DNA from: Dimorphilus gyrociliatus
Lineage: Eukaryota; Annelida; Polychaeta; Dinophilidae
Direction: 5' to 3'
Assembly: GCA_904063045.1 (NCBI GenBank)
Contig: CAJFCJ010000017.1
Span: 1-64,000, forward strand
DNA length: 64,000 bases
Made by a program: the position numbers and the translations under genes. This document shows, piece by piece, positions 13,282 through 25,857 of the stretch; the stretch's first letter is position 1, and each line of letters opens with the position of its first letter. The notes beneath the pieces are model-generated. The model was not told the origin of the DNA and did not search any database. It saw nothing but the letters and a program-made list of their open reading frames with translations.

Positions 13282-16200
13282 TTATAAACATATCAATGAT
13301 ATAAATATAGATAGTAAACCTACGACTATACTGAATTTCATAGTCGGCGCTTTTGAACCTAAACCTTCGTTTGGATCTGGCTTTTCGATTTCATCCAAAA
13401 CTGCATCGCAACAATTCTTTGCCTCCGTTTCGATTTCCGACTTTGCCTCCTTTATTGCATCTTCTAGTACGTTTTGAGGCAGGAAATCATCTAGGCTTCT
13501 CTTCTTCCTTTTTGATGTGGATCCCTTAGAACACAGGTCGTTCTGGAAGTTTGGTCTAGCGTAGAGAAGGGCTCTAATAACGCCAGTCCTCCCTTCGACT
13601 TCTTCGGGATAGCCGTCGGCTACTTCAAGTTGATTAGATGTTAGATATTGTAGTGCAGCCAATCTGAAAAATTCAGCAAGGATTAGAGATATTTTATAAT
13701 CATATAGTATTCGTTTTAATTGCTTATATGCATATTTTTGTTTCCTTTCCCGTTGTAAGTAGTAAATAGGTGCAAATTTTTCACAAAGACAAAAAGAAAA
13801 GACAGTAGATTAGTATAATAAAAATATAAATATACTTTAGTTGGTTAAGCTTGTTCAATCAATGGTAAACAATTGTTCAAAAAGAATGTTTGAACGCGAT
13901 CAAACAACGTAATGTGCGATACTGCAAGCGTTCTTTAGCAATCAATCAACGTTTAACGGGAAAGATATATTGAAACATATTTTCACCTTTCTATTGTTTT
14001 AATCGGAATACTTCGCCAAATAAAGGGAAAGAGAGAGAGAGAGAGAGAGAGACGAGGAAGAAGAAGATAGAGGGAGAAACATTATCAAAGAGCAATAAAA
14101 GTAAGCTCTAATTAGAACTTATAATGATAACAATAGCGACTATTAGTCGGAACTCGTTCGTCACTCTTTTATTTGATTATTAAAGCGTTTAAGCGGAGGG
14201 AGAGTTGAACTGGAGTGTTTTACAGACTTATTCCAGACGTTGAGAGGTTGTTGAAAAAGACTTTTAGAAAGTTTATTTCAACGTTTTTCCTAAATTTCTT
14301 CCTATTTCTCTAGAAAAAAATCAGCGGCAATTAATCGATGATAATTAAGAAAAAGAGAGAATATTCGACCAAATCGACCATTTCTACTCTTCCGCTGCTG
14401 AACGATTCAAGTAGAGAGAATGTTTTTTAAGAGAAAGCTTTTTGTTTTTTAACCGATCGAAATGGTTTCGTGACGTAAATGTTCTTTATTGGAAAAAACC
14501 TTTACTCTAGTCCCAGTTTCAGGGGTAATCGACACACGGAATGGAACGCTACAAAATAATCATTCAGCGGTAGGTAGAATCAATAAGTACGAACAATATT
14601 GATAAAAATTACTCTCCAAAATATGGGACAATAAAAAATAATACCTCCTCTTTATGAAGAGGCAGGAAAGCATGAAAGCGTAAAAACAGGCAGGAAAGCA
14701 GCAAGGCAGGAAAATAGTTTGCAGAGCATTAAGAGTTACCAATTTGTCTTTTCAATATTATATAATATTTGTTTAACGACTGTTTCCATCTTTTGTTTAC
14801 ACTATACGCCTAAACAATAGATTATATATACTTACTCTGATTCTCCTTTCGGCTTTTTTCCTTTGCAGCAGTGGGAAAAGTATTTTGTCTTTCTGCAAAG
14901 TCTACTAATAGCTGCAGCGACTTTCGGCTTAATGGCAGTCCAAATTTGATCCCACTAAAAACAGATACAGTTTTAATTAGCCGTTAATAAATCAGAATAT
15001 AAGATAAAACCTTTGATAATGAAGTTCTCATGTATAAGCGAATTCCAACTTTTAACTTTTCTCTACTCTTTGCGCAAGTTTTTCCGTAGTAATTTGCTGT
15101 GCATTTGCATATACATTTATTGCCACTAGCAGCCGCTTTTCCTCCATTCTTACAAGAGTGAGATGAACAATCTATACCTCCACCGCCACCGCCACCGCCA
15201 CCGCCACCGCCATTCTCCTTTGGAGGTTCTTTAGGGCAGTTTTTCGTGTCGGTCTTTCCAGTTTCTAAAGAGATACACAGTTGGTTAGTTATTTAGTTAG
15301 ATAGATAGATAGATAGATATTAATTGATTGGCCGACTGGCAGACTGATTGATCGTCGAAGGACGTACAGTGTAATAGTATTTTTCTTTATTTCATTCCTT
15401 TTATCATATAAATAATTAGACTACCATTTTGATTAATTATAAAGTATAGTGAAATGGAAAACTGATTTTCCTTATTTAGCGCCTTGTAATTTGATTAAAA
15501 CATATTGACATAAAGAAACAGTAGGTAGCATAAGTAGTGTTCAGCTTTACCTTTTCTGTCTGTCTATCTGTTTGTCTAACTCTCTCTCTCTCTCTCTCTC
15601 TTTCTATCTATCTATCTCTATTTCTCTTTAATCACTATTAAAAATAACAATTGCAACTAGTACTTGAACTGAATATCTTCTCTATAGTAGGATATAGAAA
15701 TGGTAAAAGGATTAAAGACGCATACAGTAAATAAAGAACTCAATTCCCTTTAGACAGTTTGTTATTATAAACGCTAGTTTTGTTTAATTATTGCTATAGT
15801 GATTTGGTTGGAGATGCATGTAACAGTACTTACGGCAAATTCCGCACAATGCTGGACATCTTCCCTGTACTAAATTCTTAAACTGCGCATGATTACAGCT
15901 GCCTTTCGGATATCCAGGACTTTTACCGCATTTACTATCGTAGTCTTTACATTCTTTCGCGCAATCATCGCCAGTAAATCCGGGTTTGCAGGTGCAACCG
16001 CAAGATGATTTCTTTTCGCCACAATTTGCGCAGAAAATCTTACACGTACAATCCGAGCCAGATTTACAGGTACTGCATAGCTTTTTTCGGCACATGGGCG
16101 CTTCAGAAGGACAACCAGTGCATTGGACACCCTTTTCGTAGATTTTTGTATTCGCATAGTTGCCACTAAAAGCAGTGGATTGGACATGTAGATATTTAAT

Positions 16201-18291
16201 TGACGATTATGAAAATGTTTACTTACGGTGGTCCGTAATTGCATACAATATATTCGCCCTTGCCTATTTGTCTATTCTCTGAACTATCCCTCAAATTGGT
16301 ACATTTATGTAGTGCACATCCAAGATTCGTTGATTCTGCCCATACAACTTGAGTATAATGTCCGCATGGACTTTTGTTGCATCTAATTTTCTCGTAATCG
16401 TAATTCTTTTTCTCGTTATGCCATGCTCTAATTGCAGAAGTGAAGCTGGCTGTTCCAGTCCTGTATTGGTTGAAAGATATTGTTTATGACCTATAACCGA
16501 ACAGAAAAATAAAATCATTGCGTGTATATGACTACGTACGTATGTGAGGGTGTGTTTGTTATCGAGTAAATTGCGATGTTCTACCTGCGCTATTTGAAAA
16601 GAATGATTGACTGAACAAGTGAATGGATGAATGAATTTGGCGTAAATATATATTTTTTTGGATAAAAAGTAGTTGCTATATGAATAAAGAAGTATGTAAC
16701 AATTGAAGTATTAGTTTTTATCATTGGATTCCTTACTTTTAAAAAAAGGGTTTTCAACGAGGAAAAGTATAGAAAAGTAAGAATTGCATTCTAAGCGAAT
16801 CAATCGTCTAAAGAGTGTTCCTCTGTTAGAATCATTAACAACAACTTATCATCATCGCCATCGCAATTATTCCCATTACAATTTGTTGAGTATTATTTCT
16901 ATTGCGAAGGAAGATATTTACTTTTTGATTCAACTAAAAACTAACACTAACTAACGTTGTTCAAGAGCTCCAAAGCCTAAAAGAATGTCAAAAGTTTCAC
17001 AATCAGTTTACACGCTTGAACAGTTGGTAAACGAGTAGGTATTTTAGTGAAATGTTAGAGGGCGGCAGGAGAGAGATTGATTGAACAATGGCTCGTAAAA
17101 ACAAAAACAAAAAACATTCTATTTTTCAGAATAATCCTAGTCTACGTTTTAAGGGAATTGAATGAAAGAGGAAACGAATTTTACGTATCGTTTCGATTTA
17201 TTGTTTGTTTTTGATTTGAATGTTGAAATTTGGAATTGTTCAACCTAAATAAAGGACAAAAGCGTCTACTAAAAAGTAGTAAAAGTCGTAAAAATTGAAA
17301 ATATAATAAACATTATAATGGTTTAATAGAAGTAAACTAAGATAGAATAGATAAGAGCTTAGGTTTGACTAGAAGTATATAAGTATTCCGTAGTAGTAGT
17401 CTTAACTATTCAGAAATGATATTTTGTAGAAAAGAGAGAAACTACTAACTTCATTTCATTAGTTTAATTGTTCAATAAATCATAGGCGTATAAATACTCT
17501 TAGGCCTTATTTAGTACCTTTTTGTTTCAACGAGAAAGTGAAATTTATATATACTGTACTGTATATACGAGTTTACTAGCGACAATAAATGGATGTACTT
17601 ATGGATATTTCTATATTATTCATCCCCTTTTACGTGTATTAAGTGTTTCTTCTTCTTCTTCTGCTATACAGCAGTATAATACATCTATACATTTATCTAC
17701 ACTGTATATAATGTTATTTATAACAATATAGGTTTTGTAATATTATTGGCATAACGACAATTTTATCTTATTAAGTAAAGTATTGGCTTATTGTCCAGAT
17801 AAATATATCGAAAAACTATTGTTTAACTAAATCTCTTGTCTAATTTGAAATAAAAAAAACTTACGTGATGAAAAGATTTTGTCCTAAACTTGAAAAACCT
17901 GTAGTAAAACCTTTTGGTTGACCGTGAATGAAATCGCATCCTTCAGCCCATTTTTGAGCCATAGTGGCCAACGTCGTATCCCATACCTGGATAGGGTTGG
18001 AATAAGAAGGTTTTAAGAGAAAATTAAAATTGGGGCAAAATAGTCAATGTTCACCATTTCTCTCATATTCTTTGCTGGTTCGCCAGCTCTTAATTCGTTG
18101 TGAAAATTCAACGCTTCGCTCTTCTGCGCCGACGTTAATTTTGCGTCTCGACGTACTCGTAGTTTACTTAATGATACATCGCTATCGTCCACGTATGTTA
18201 TATCATGAGATATTTTCGTTATCTCTCCTACTATACCCGATAATAGAGGGGCACAGAGAAGAAGAGATAGAACGAGAGAAGGTGTCTTCAT
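13282..18291 (-). CDS. Secreted CAP/SCP-domain protein with ShK and EGF modules, predicted GPI anchor
   Basis: 559 residues, seven exons, all in frame: 18291-18055, 17986-17865, 16460-16227, 16165-15834, 15264-15011, 14954-14836, 13663-13282. The signal peptide (MKTPSLVLSLLLCAPLLSG) is followed by a possible dibasic processing site (RVRR). CAP domain: NFHNELRAGEPA, then GHYTQVVWAES and YIVCNYGPPGNY, the CAP1 and CAP2 signatures, with both cavity histidines present. Next come a cysteine-rich EGF-like stretch, a six-cysteine ShK-like region ending CPALCGIC, a 12-glycine linker from an alternating GGC/GGT repeat (15181-15213), a second EGF-like unit (CKCTANYYGKTC), a basic furin-like site (KRKKRS) and a C-terminal hydrophobic segment (FSIVVGLLSIFISLICL) typical of a GPI signal. 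Two long introns (16461-17864 and 13664-14835) show no internal gene. CAP proteins bind sterols or act extracellularly; the role here is unknown. The frame opens upstream at a non-ATG codon; 18291 is the first ATG. Confidence 0.9.
16461..17864 (-). other. Long intron of the CAP gene
   Basis: 1.4 kb between CAP exons 2 and 3, flanked by a CAC|GTAAGT donor and an ACAG acceptor. It holds only low-complexity AT-rich sequence and a TACTGTACTGTATATA stretch near 17555. No nested gene seen. It is long beside the 50-110 nt introns usual in this window. Confidence 0.6.
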
Positions 18292-20166
18292 TCCAACTTT
18301 CCACAACTAAACTGCAGGTGCCGAGAAAATATGAGCGCATGCGCCTTAATAGTCGATTAACAGAGTTTTAATAGTGTTGAAAAGAGAGAGAGAGAGAGAG
18401 AGAGAAGGGAGGGGAAGAGAGAAAGAGAGAAAAGAGACAAAAGATGTGTAAAATTTTTAATAAGATACTTTTTGAAAATGAAAATACAATAAAGAAAATA
18501 AACGATCTATTGTAATTTCTTGTACGTCCGCTTTTAAGAAGAAAATAAACATGTATTTCAATTACCACTTTTCTTCTTGATCGCCTGTCTCTCACCTCAT
18601 TTCTTTTCATTATTAAATTCCTTTAAAAAACTTACACGACAGGCAAATAAGCAGAGATTTTAAGGGAATAATCGTATTTTTTCAGAGCCTGAATCTTAGT
18701 GCTTGAATGTTTAACTATAAAACTATGTGAAATCCAACTTTACTTTTATATACAACAACATTAACAGCATTAAAAAACGTATGAAATGCTATATATATAC
18801 AATATATATACTGTTTATATACAATAGAAAAAACATAATTCTCTAACCTATTAAGGAAAAAATAGCATAAATTTTTCTCTCCCTCTCTTTCTCTTGTTCT
18901 TGTTTTATACTTTTCTCTCTCTCTCTCTCTCTTGCTCGCTCGCTGGCTCAATTGTTACTGCCATCTATATTTCATTTTTTTAATTAAAAATTTCTTTTTA
19001 TTTTAATAAGATTTAATGTAATTTGATAGGAAAAGTTGCTTTCGAAACTGAAAAATTGATTTTTGGCTATTTTTAACTTTCTTTCTTTCTTTCTTTCAAT
19101 AAAAAAAAGTATTTTTCTTATATATTTATTTTATTATAATGACGCTGTTAATCGTCTTGTAAATTCACTCTTCTCCTTACTCTCTCTCTCTCTCTCTCAC
19201 AGTCTTTATCCTTTCTTACGTAAAATCGCCGCAAAACCAACTATCTTGAATATGAATTTGAGATTTAGCATAAAAACATTTTTGTTGATTTCTTTCTCTC
19301 CTACTCTGTTTTTCTTCCAGTAAAAACTTTTGTCAATATTTAATAAGGAAGATAAAGATTTTTTTTACTTTTATCCGTTTAGTAAATTTTATCATCACAC
19401 CGTTTATGGATGTTGCCTTCTCTCTTCACTTTTATCTTTATCATTTTCGTAACATTAGATATTCTTCCCCAACTGCCACCCTTAATTACTTTTTCGGGTT
19501 TCATTATTAGACCTTTAAGTGAACACAAGAGATTCGTCTTTACATTGTTATTTTTTGCTTTTTAAGCGACTAGAAAAATGGTATAGGATACTTTAAAACT
19601 AGGTAAAAATTGGGAATTACTACAACTGGGTAAAATAATGAAGAGGTTTGGAACGTGAGAATAATTAGTGAATTGTCTAGAAAACATCAATATCTAGTCA
19701 AAGTTACAGGACTAATACTTTTTGATATCAAATTTATTATTATTAAGTTTTTAGCGATAGATAAGTCAATTGAAAAGTTAGATGAAGAACGGAGAAAAGA
19801 GCATTATTAACAGTTCTCTCTAACTTCGTAAGAGAAGGAAGTATTATTTATTACGCATAGAGAGATAAATAACAATTCTACAATGGTTTAAACATATACA
19901 ATTAGTTTTGTTATAAGAGACGTTTAAAAACCAACTGCAAAATAGATAGAAAGCAGAATGGGTCTTTTAATATTCTTGATTGGTTATACAACAATGCGTA
20001 ATCTTTAGCAATGTCTATCTCATCGCTAGGCCAGCTAGTTCGTTTCCCCCTCGACGTCATTTAGGAGACGACAAGTATGTGGTCAACTCATGGCTAGCTG
20101 AACACTTGTTGAAGATGGTCGTCTTAACGTTTCCATATGGTAGAAGATAAAGATTTGGAATAATAA
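18292..20166. other. Intergenic region between divergent CAP and cysteine-repeat genes
   Basis: About 1.9 kb separating two head-to-head genes (CAP on minus, cysteine-repeat on plus), so it probably holds both promoters. It contains GA/CT tracts at about 18383-18407, 18911-18930 and 19180-19198, a TA-rich patch near 18788-18825 and a TTTC run near 19078. No coding exon is supported. Confidence 0.5.
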
Positions 20167-20935
20167 ATGATGCTGTCTAATAAACTACTTTTCATAAGTT
20201 TATCCATAGCCGTCTCGGGTAAAGTATTGCTACTGTTAAAATTCAAACAAGAGAAAATACCTAACGCTAATCTTAACCCTAACAGATTCTTTCATATCCT
20301 TTAAAAAGATGAAAAACGGAACTTGTGGGAATATACCTCAAATTATTGGAAATTGTTTACAAATGAATAATACGTGGATGATGATGACAACGAAAACAAC
20401 GACGACGAGAACGACAATGAAGCTTATAATGGTAACTGATATAGAGAATGTTTGTAGGTGATTACTTTTAACATAGAACGTTAAATTTTTACAATGCAAC
20501 AAACCGATGGCTGTAAACCTACTTTCTACACATTTCAATATTTGCAGTTTGTTATACAACATAAAGGAGAATGAAAGAATAGAAAATTGCTTAAAGGAAA
20601 CAATAGAATCTTGTTCAAAAGCGAGTGCGAATGTAACTAGAATTTTCCTTGAATCTTGTAAAACTTTTAGCACGTATGAAATGATTGGAAAAGTTGAGAA
20701 AATGTTGAAAAAATACCGACAGCTTGCTAGAGGAAATAAACGATCTATTTTTAAATATTCGAGCATCTTGTTGGATTGTTTAAGAGATAATTCTCGGACG
20801 AATTGTCCGCAAATGTTTTCCAGCTATAGAAAGTATCCTTTTATCGTCGTTAAAATCATTACTTCCTTAACGAAGTATGGAAAATATAGAAATCTACATA
20901 AAAAGAGACTTTTCAAAAGTATGCATGTAATTCTT

Positions 20936-20976
<41 letters not shown>

Positions 20977-22814
20977 CATTCTTTCTCTTAATGAATACTT
21001 TTCGCAGGCTGTCTTCTTCCCTTTCAAGATGATAACCTCTTCCGAGAGCTCAAGTTTGACAATGAAGAAGAGATTTGTCCGCAATTGAATAGTCTCGTAT
21101 CGTCAACAATAAATGATATAAGACAATGTCCACCTACGAGACATAACCACGAATTCTTCATATACGAATTGCAATCACTTTTGGGTATTTTCTGTAAATT
21201 TTCAATTTCCGAATGCAGCCCTAAAAGATTTCAAGACTGTTTAGGGAACAATGAACTGGACGGTAGCAGACTAACTTACAAAGGACTTTGCTAGTAAGAG
21301 TTATTCACTGCAAGGTGAATATAAACAATTGTATTTTTACCTAATTTTTAGCGAAACAATAGAGGAAAGAAACTATATAAATAGATGCGTTAAATCTCGT
21401 TTAGACGAATGTAGGATTAACTCTATTAAATCTTCTTGGATAAACTTGTTCAACGATCGTAGAGAAGCGTGTTCTATTTTGGAAGGTGAAATATTACCAT
21501 CGTATTTCGTTCAATGACATTCTGCTCAATTTTCTTTTGATCTAGATTGCAAGATTGACGATAGTCGAACTAAACGCTTCGATTGTAATAATAAGGCGTT
21601 CAATTTCCTCTTGAAGAGGGATAGTTATACGTTTTGCAAGTATTTATCTACAACAAAACTTTTCGTTAAACGAACAATTGTAGTTGAAAACACTATTACT
21701 AGAACTTTAGACGACTATTCGCCGAAGGAGTATACTTACGATGTCAACTATTCAAAGGCTACCGACGAAACAGCTCTAGTACTAAGGAAGATCAGCAAGT
21801 TTCTGTGCCCTTATCCACCTACCAATTGGTTTAGACAAGGTATGTATGCATCGAGAAATAGAGTAATGTCTAATACATTATTACAAGTATCTAATATTTA
21901 ATAAACGACTATTTGTGAATTTTGATAGCGTGTAACGCAGAAGAAGCTGACAAGGTGTCGAAAAGTTTGACAATTTGCTTTATCAAAGCGATTAAAGATA
22001 TAGCTCTATCCGAGAGTAATGTGGAGGATAAAGTATATTCGTGCAGGTAACCCAAAGAAAGAAAGAGAAAGAGAGAGAGAGAGAGAGAAAAACGATTATC
22101 TATCCTCATTTAAATAATTGCAATTTGTTGTTTAACATACTAAGTCTTTCCGAAGGTTTGCCGTGAAGAAACGTGAATGTTTTAAAAAATTTGTCACCGC
22201 TCCTTGCAAGCAATCGTTTGGCGAATATAATGAAAAAGATCAACATATCAATGATTGTTTATCGAAAAGTTCTCCTCATAAGAAAGATTTATGCAACAGA
22301 AAGCTATATAGATTTCTAACAAAGACAAAAGATTTAATGGACAAAGGAGAAGATATTTTCAATATTTACAACAAGTTTTGCAAGTAAAAATATGATTAAA
22401 ATTCATAAATTTCAATCAATCAATCAATCAATCAACCGACCAACAAACATTAACATTGCCATAGTTTTGTTGCATTGTTTTATTCTCCCAACAGAACGTA
22501 TCGTCATTTGAAGAGTAGGCAGAGAGATAAGGAACAGAGTTGCTTCAATAAAATACAATCAATCACTACAAGAACTTTTGCAGTTCAGCACTTTCGAAAC
22601 TTTTCTTATCAATTAGAAGATTTTTGTTCGTTCTACAGTTCAGGTAAATAACGAAAAGCGAAAGAGAAAGAATAACCCTTTTCTTCCATCTCTCTTTAAT
22701 GATTGCATTCGCTTATTCTATTTTTATCTTTCTACGAAAGGATCATCAACCCTGATAAGTGATTTGACTGACGTTGCAATTCTACTCTTGGCCAGTATTG
22801 CGGCGACGAATTAA
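20167..22814 (+). CDS. Secreted cysteine-repeat protein, predicted GPI-anchored, family unknown
   Basis: Ten exons close exactly in frame to 640 residues: 20167-20218, 20286-20431, 20477-20918, 21008-21293, 21352-21485, 21546-21839, 21929-22046, 22156-22383, 22495-22643, 22741-22814. A signal peptide (MMLSNKLLFISLSIAVS) starts the protein and a hydrophobic tail (VAILLLASIAATN, then stop) ends it, the usual arrangement of a GPI-anchored protein. The body holds about 30 cysteines in loose repeats. A recurring core is C, about 10-13 residues, [NRE]C, 5-7 residues, C: IENCLKETIESC, INRCVKSRLDEC, RECFKKFVTAPC. No enzyme motif is visible and I do not recognise the family. The spacing recalls small invertebrate secreted cysteine domains of DUF19 type, which is only a guess. 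Exon 2 ends in a Thr/Met-rich low-complexity run, so its 3' end is the least sure part; a model joining 20373 to 20548 also keeps frame but drops a conserved cysteine. Confidence 0.8.
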
Positions 22815-22864
22815 ACGATTAATTGATTGATTAACTTACTGATAGAAATGCACGATGGTAGATT

Positions 22865-22870
22865 AATAAA
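22865..22870 (+). terminator. Polyadenylation signal of the cysteine-repeat gene
   Basis: AATAAA about 50 nt past the stop codon at 22812-22814. Confidence 0.5.
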
Positions 22871-23190
22871 TAAAAGGTATACTTTAATCTAATAAAGCAA
22901 TTTTTCCTCCTCTGGGAAGAAGTAGGATAAACAGATAACATTTTTTTTGATCTAGGAGCATTGATTAGAGCAGATATAGAGCAAATAAGTAGAAGTTTTT
23001 GAATATATCTATTACTGTTCAAGCGTTCAAGCTTTCAGTTGATTTTTATTTATGACTTTATTAGTTTCGAGTAATAAAACTAAGCAAAACATAACAGTAG
23101 GTCAAAAGAGAGTGGATGATTGATTACGTCATAAATAAAATAGATAGGTTACAAAGATGTACAACGTATAAAAAGAGAAAGAAAAACGAG

Positions 23191-23196
23191 TTTATT
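23191..23196 (-). terminator. Polyadenylation signal of the YHGT-motif gene
   Basis: TTTATT on the plus strand (AATAAA on the gene strand), about 35 nt past the stop codon at 23231. Confidence 0.45.
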
Positions 23197-23230
23197 GCAG
23201 TTGAACTTGTGTCGTTTCAGTTTCTATGTT

Positions 23231-24451
23231 TTAATAGACTTTTACTAAAATTCCGTGTAGGATAATTGACTCTTTTCTCGAGATTAACCATTCAATACTA
23301 TCGTTGCTAAATCTAATGGAAGAGAGAAAATGAGATAAATACACAAGTTAATGAATAGATAATAGACATGAATAGATTACCCTGGATCAAAATCGTCTTG
23401 TAGATTATTTGCAGTACCGGATCGTATTTCGTATGAGTTTGGTTCCACTAATACTTGAAAAATTATCTTTGCGCTTCTTTCCTCTTCTCCGAACGATCCG
23501 ATTTTTATCCTTAAGAAAAACATATTGATAATAATTTGAATTGAATTGGAAGAGGAGGAGGAGGAGGGGCGGGGGTGGGAGAGAAAAAAATTCACGCTTC
23601 AATAGTTAATATACTTAATACGAAGCTTAGCTTTATAAATTTCTCGTAGATATTTCTTTTATTTTGTTACTATTATCATTTTACGGTTGCATAACCCGGT
23701 TAAAAAGGGTCACGAACCAGAGGATAATATCTATATTTACATATTAACAACACGACTATATTAACTACTGACGCACTTGGATCGTTTAACGATTATTTTA
23801 GCGTTCTATATGAATATTTAACGTAATGAAAAGGTTGAAATTACTTAAACTCTTGGGAAAAGTCGTCCAATTCGGCGTACTTTATACTCGGAGTTACGCA
23901 GACTCTGTCTGAATTGTCGATTTGAAGAGAAGCACCAAATGATACAGTCCAATTAAAAAGGCTTTTCGTTGAGTCAGTATTACAAATGAATAAATTCTCT
24001 GCTGATAAGATATCGCTAGTCTTACATAAGGATGTACCGTGATACGCCCTATGCCAGTTAGTATAGGCTCTTAAAAATCCAGGTCCAGGCTTTAGAGCGA
24101 AAAAACGCCAACCAATGGGCACGGCAAACTGAGCTTTGGGCATACCTCTTGATTGGTAGAGAACGCCTTTTCTCTTATTATGGCAATAGAGGCAGTAGCA
24201 CATATCTTGTGAGGGATTAAAGTATCCATCTTGAAAAAATTAAAAGAAAAGCAAGCATTAGTAAGGGGAAAAGAAAGGAAGATAAACACATACAGTATAT
24301 ACAGTATAGTGTTTAAACAAACCTTTAAGCTTTAATAGTTTTGTCATATGTCTACACCTGAGAAACTGGCAATTGGTTTTAGGTCCATATTCCTCTGTAA
24401 GATGATATTTGTAAATAGAAAGAGAAAGAGAGAGAGAGAGAGAGAGTCGTG

Positions 24452-24483
<32 letters not shown>

Positions 24484-24655
24484 AAGGGGAATATCAAGTA
24501 AGATAATAGATACTATAATAAAATTACCTTGAATAATTCGTCTCTGCTTTTCTTTTTCATTAATTACGATAGATTTTTGATGAGTATCCGTTGCTTCTAA
24601 TAGACAAGTAAAAAAAATTCAAACGATAGAAAAGACAGCGAGATAGAAGAAGGAG

Positions 24656-24689
<34 letters not shown>

Positions 24690-24733
24690 AGAGGCAAACT
24701 TTTAAATATCTTTTTAAAAGGATTTTTAGCCAT
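23231..24733 (-). CDS. Small protein with ADP-ribosyltransferase-like YHGT domain
   Basis: Six exons, 256 residues, exact frame closure: 24733-24700, 24596-24528, 24394-24323, 24229-23845, 23509-23381, 23312-23231. No signal peptide, so probably intracellular. A zinc-binding-looking N-terminal part (CQFLRCRHM, then GYFNPSQDMCYCLYC) precedes FAVPIGWRFFALKPGPGF, WHRAYHGTSL, then VCVTPSIKYAE and finally FDPGFSNDSIEWLISR and ILHGILVKVY. As I recall, the same order (C..HM, DGYF.P...CYC..C, PxGW.RF, W..AYHGT, TPSI.YA, FSN..IEW) occurs in a widespread, poorly characterised protein family of animals and fungi. The H of YHGT, the Y of IKYA and the E of IEW could be the H-Y-E triad of a PARP/ART fold, which is my inference. 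The first coding exon is only 34 nt. Neighbours give no functional hint. Confidence 0.8.
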
Positions 24734-25857
24734 TATTGCTCATGTATAATGAAAGAGAAGGTGGATAAGGATGATTAGATTGTTTGATGAACAAGCTTGT
24801 AGCGTTGTTGTAATGTTGTTCCCTTCTTACTCAGATAGGAATAGAGAAAAGAATTAACGTTTCTGACTTGTTATATCGAATAGTTTTATCGTCAATAAAA
24901 AGACAATTATTTAAGGTCCGAAAGTCAGTGATAAGTCGAACAATCGTATTAGTCACATTATCTGTAATAAATAAACCGATAACGTCTTTGTATATTTTTA
25001 AATATTCTCAATCGGTATTGTTAATTTTTCTAGTTTAATACACAATTAATAGGATTCAAGTCGCTTTTGAATAAGCTCAATTGAGAACAGGAAATGGAAT
25101 ATTTCTCGAATTTCATACTTCAACACACGTCTTTTCTTTTTAAACGCTTTTTTTTTCCTCTCAAGTTTGTTTTTCACAGTAATTCCAATATTTACATATT
25201 TTACTTTATAGAAACAGTTTAATTCCTTAATTCGGGGTTCTTCTCTCTTAAATACTCTTACCCCCCGCCATCTATTCCCGCTCTTACCTACTCTCAATTC
25301 CCCTCGTCTTTCGTTCATTCATCCTGTAACTCTTTTAAGGAGAATAGAACTATTGAAAGACTAAGGAAATCTGTTGTTGGCGTGTAATTTTATTAGGAAT
25401 TTCCCCCGCATTTTAATTTTCTATATCTATGAGAAAAATCGAAATGAATAGAAAGTCTCTTAATGTTTGATTAATCATTTTTAATTCGTCAATTCTTCAC
25501 TACATTTAAAAAGGAAAAAATTGAACAAACAAACAAACAAACAAACAAACAAGACACAATTACGAACAACTTTGTATTTATTGAACATTTCATTTTTCTT
25601 TTAAAAAACAAAAATTGAATTAGTTTATAAATTATCTTCGTATTTATTATAGACTGGCTAATGGAATAATGGAATTTTCTACATATTTTATATATACAGT
25701 ATTAGTAAGAAAACGTGGAGGAAAAATAGGATACGAACCCTGATTTAGCAATGATAACCCTGTTTCCTACAGTCTTACCTATATACACATGTAAACTCTA
25801 TTCAGTATACAGTATATACGCAACCGGTTCTCCCTGTCTTTTGCCAAATTAACGGCG
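24734..25857. other. Intergenic region between YHGT gene and ETS gene 1
   Basis: About 1.1 kb, AT-rich, with a CAAA repeat (about 25526-25553) and copies of the ATACAGTA motif near 25696 and 25808. No supported exon. Confidence 0.5.

Noticed and set aside
20338-20766. Minus-strand 142-residue frame with a hydrophobic Val/Ile run
   Set aside because: It is the complement of exons 2-3 of the plus-strand cysteine-repeat gene, which closes in frame over ten exons.
25700-25800. tRNA-like GGGTTCGTATCC on the minus strand
   Set aside because: The T-stem does not pair, and no acceptor stem or anticodon arm can be placed around it.
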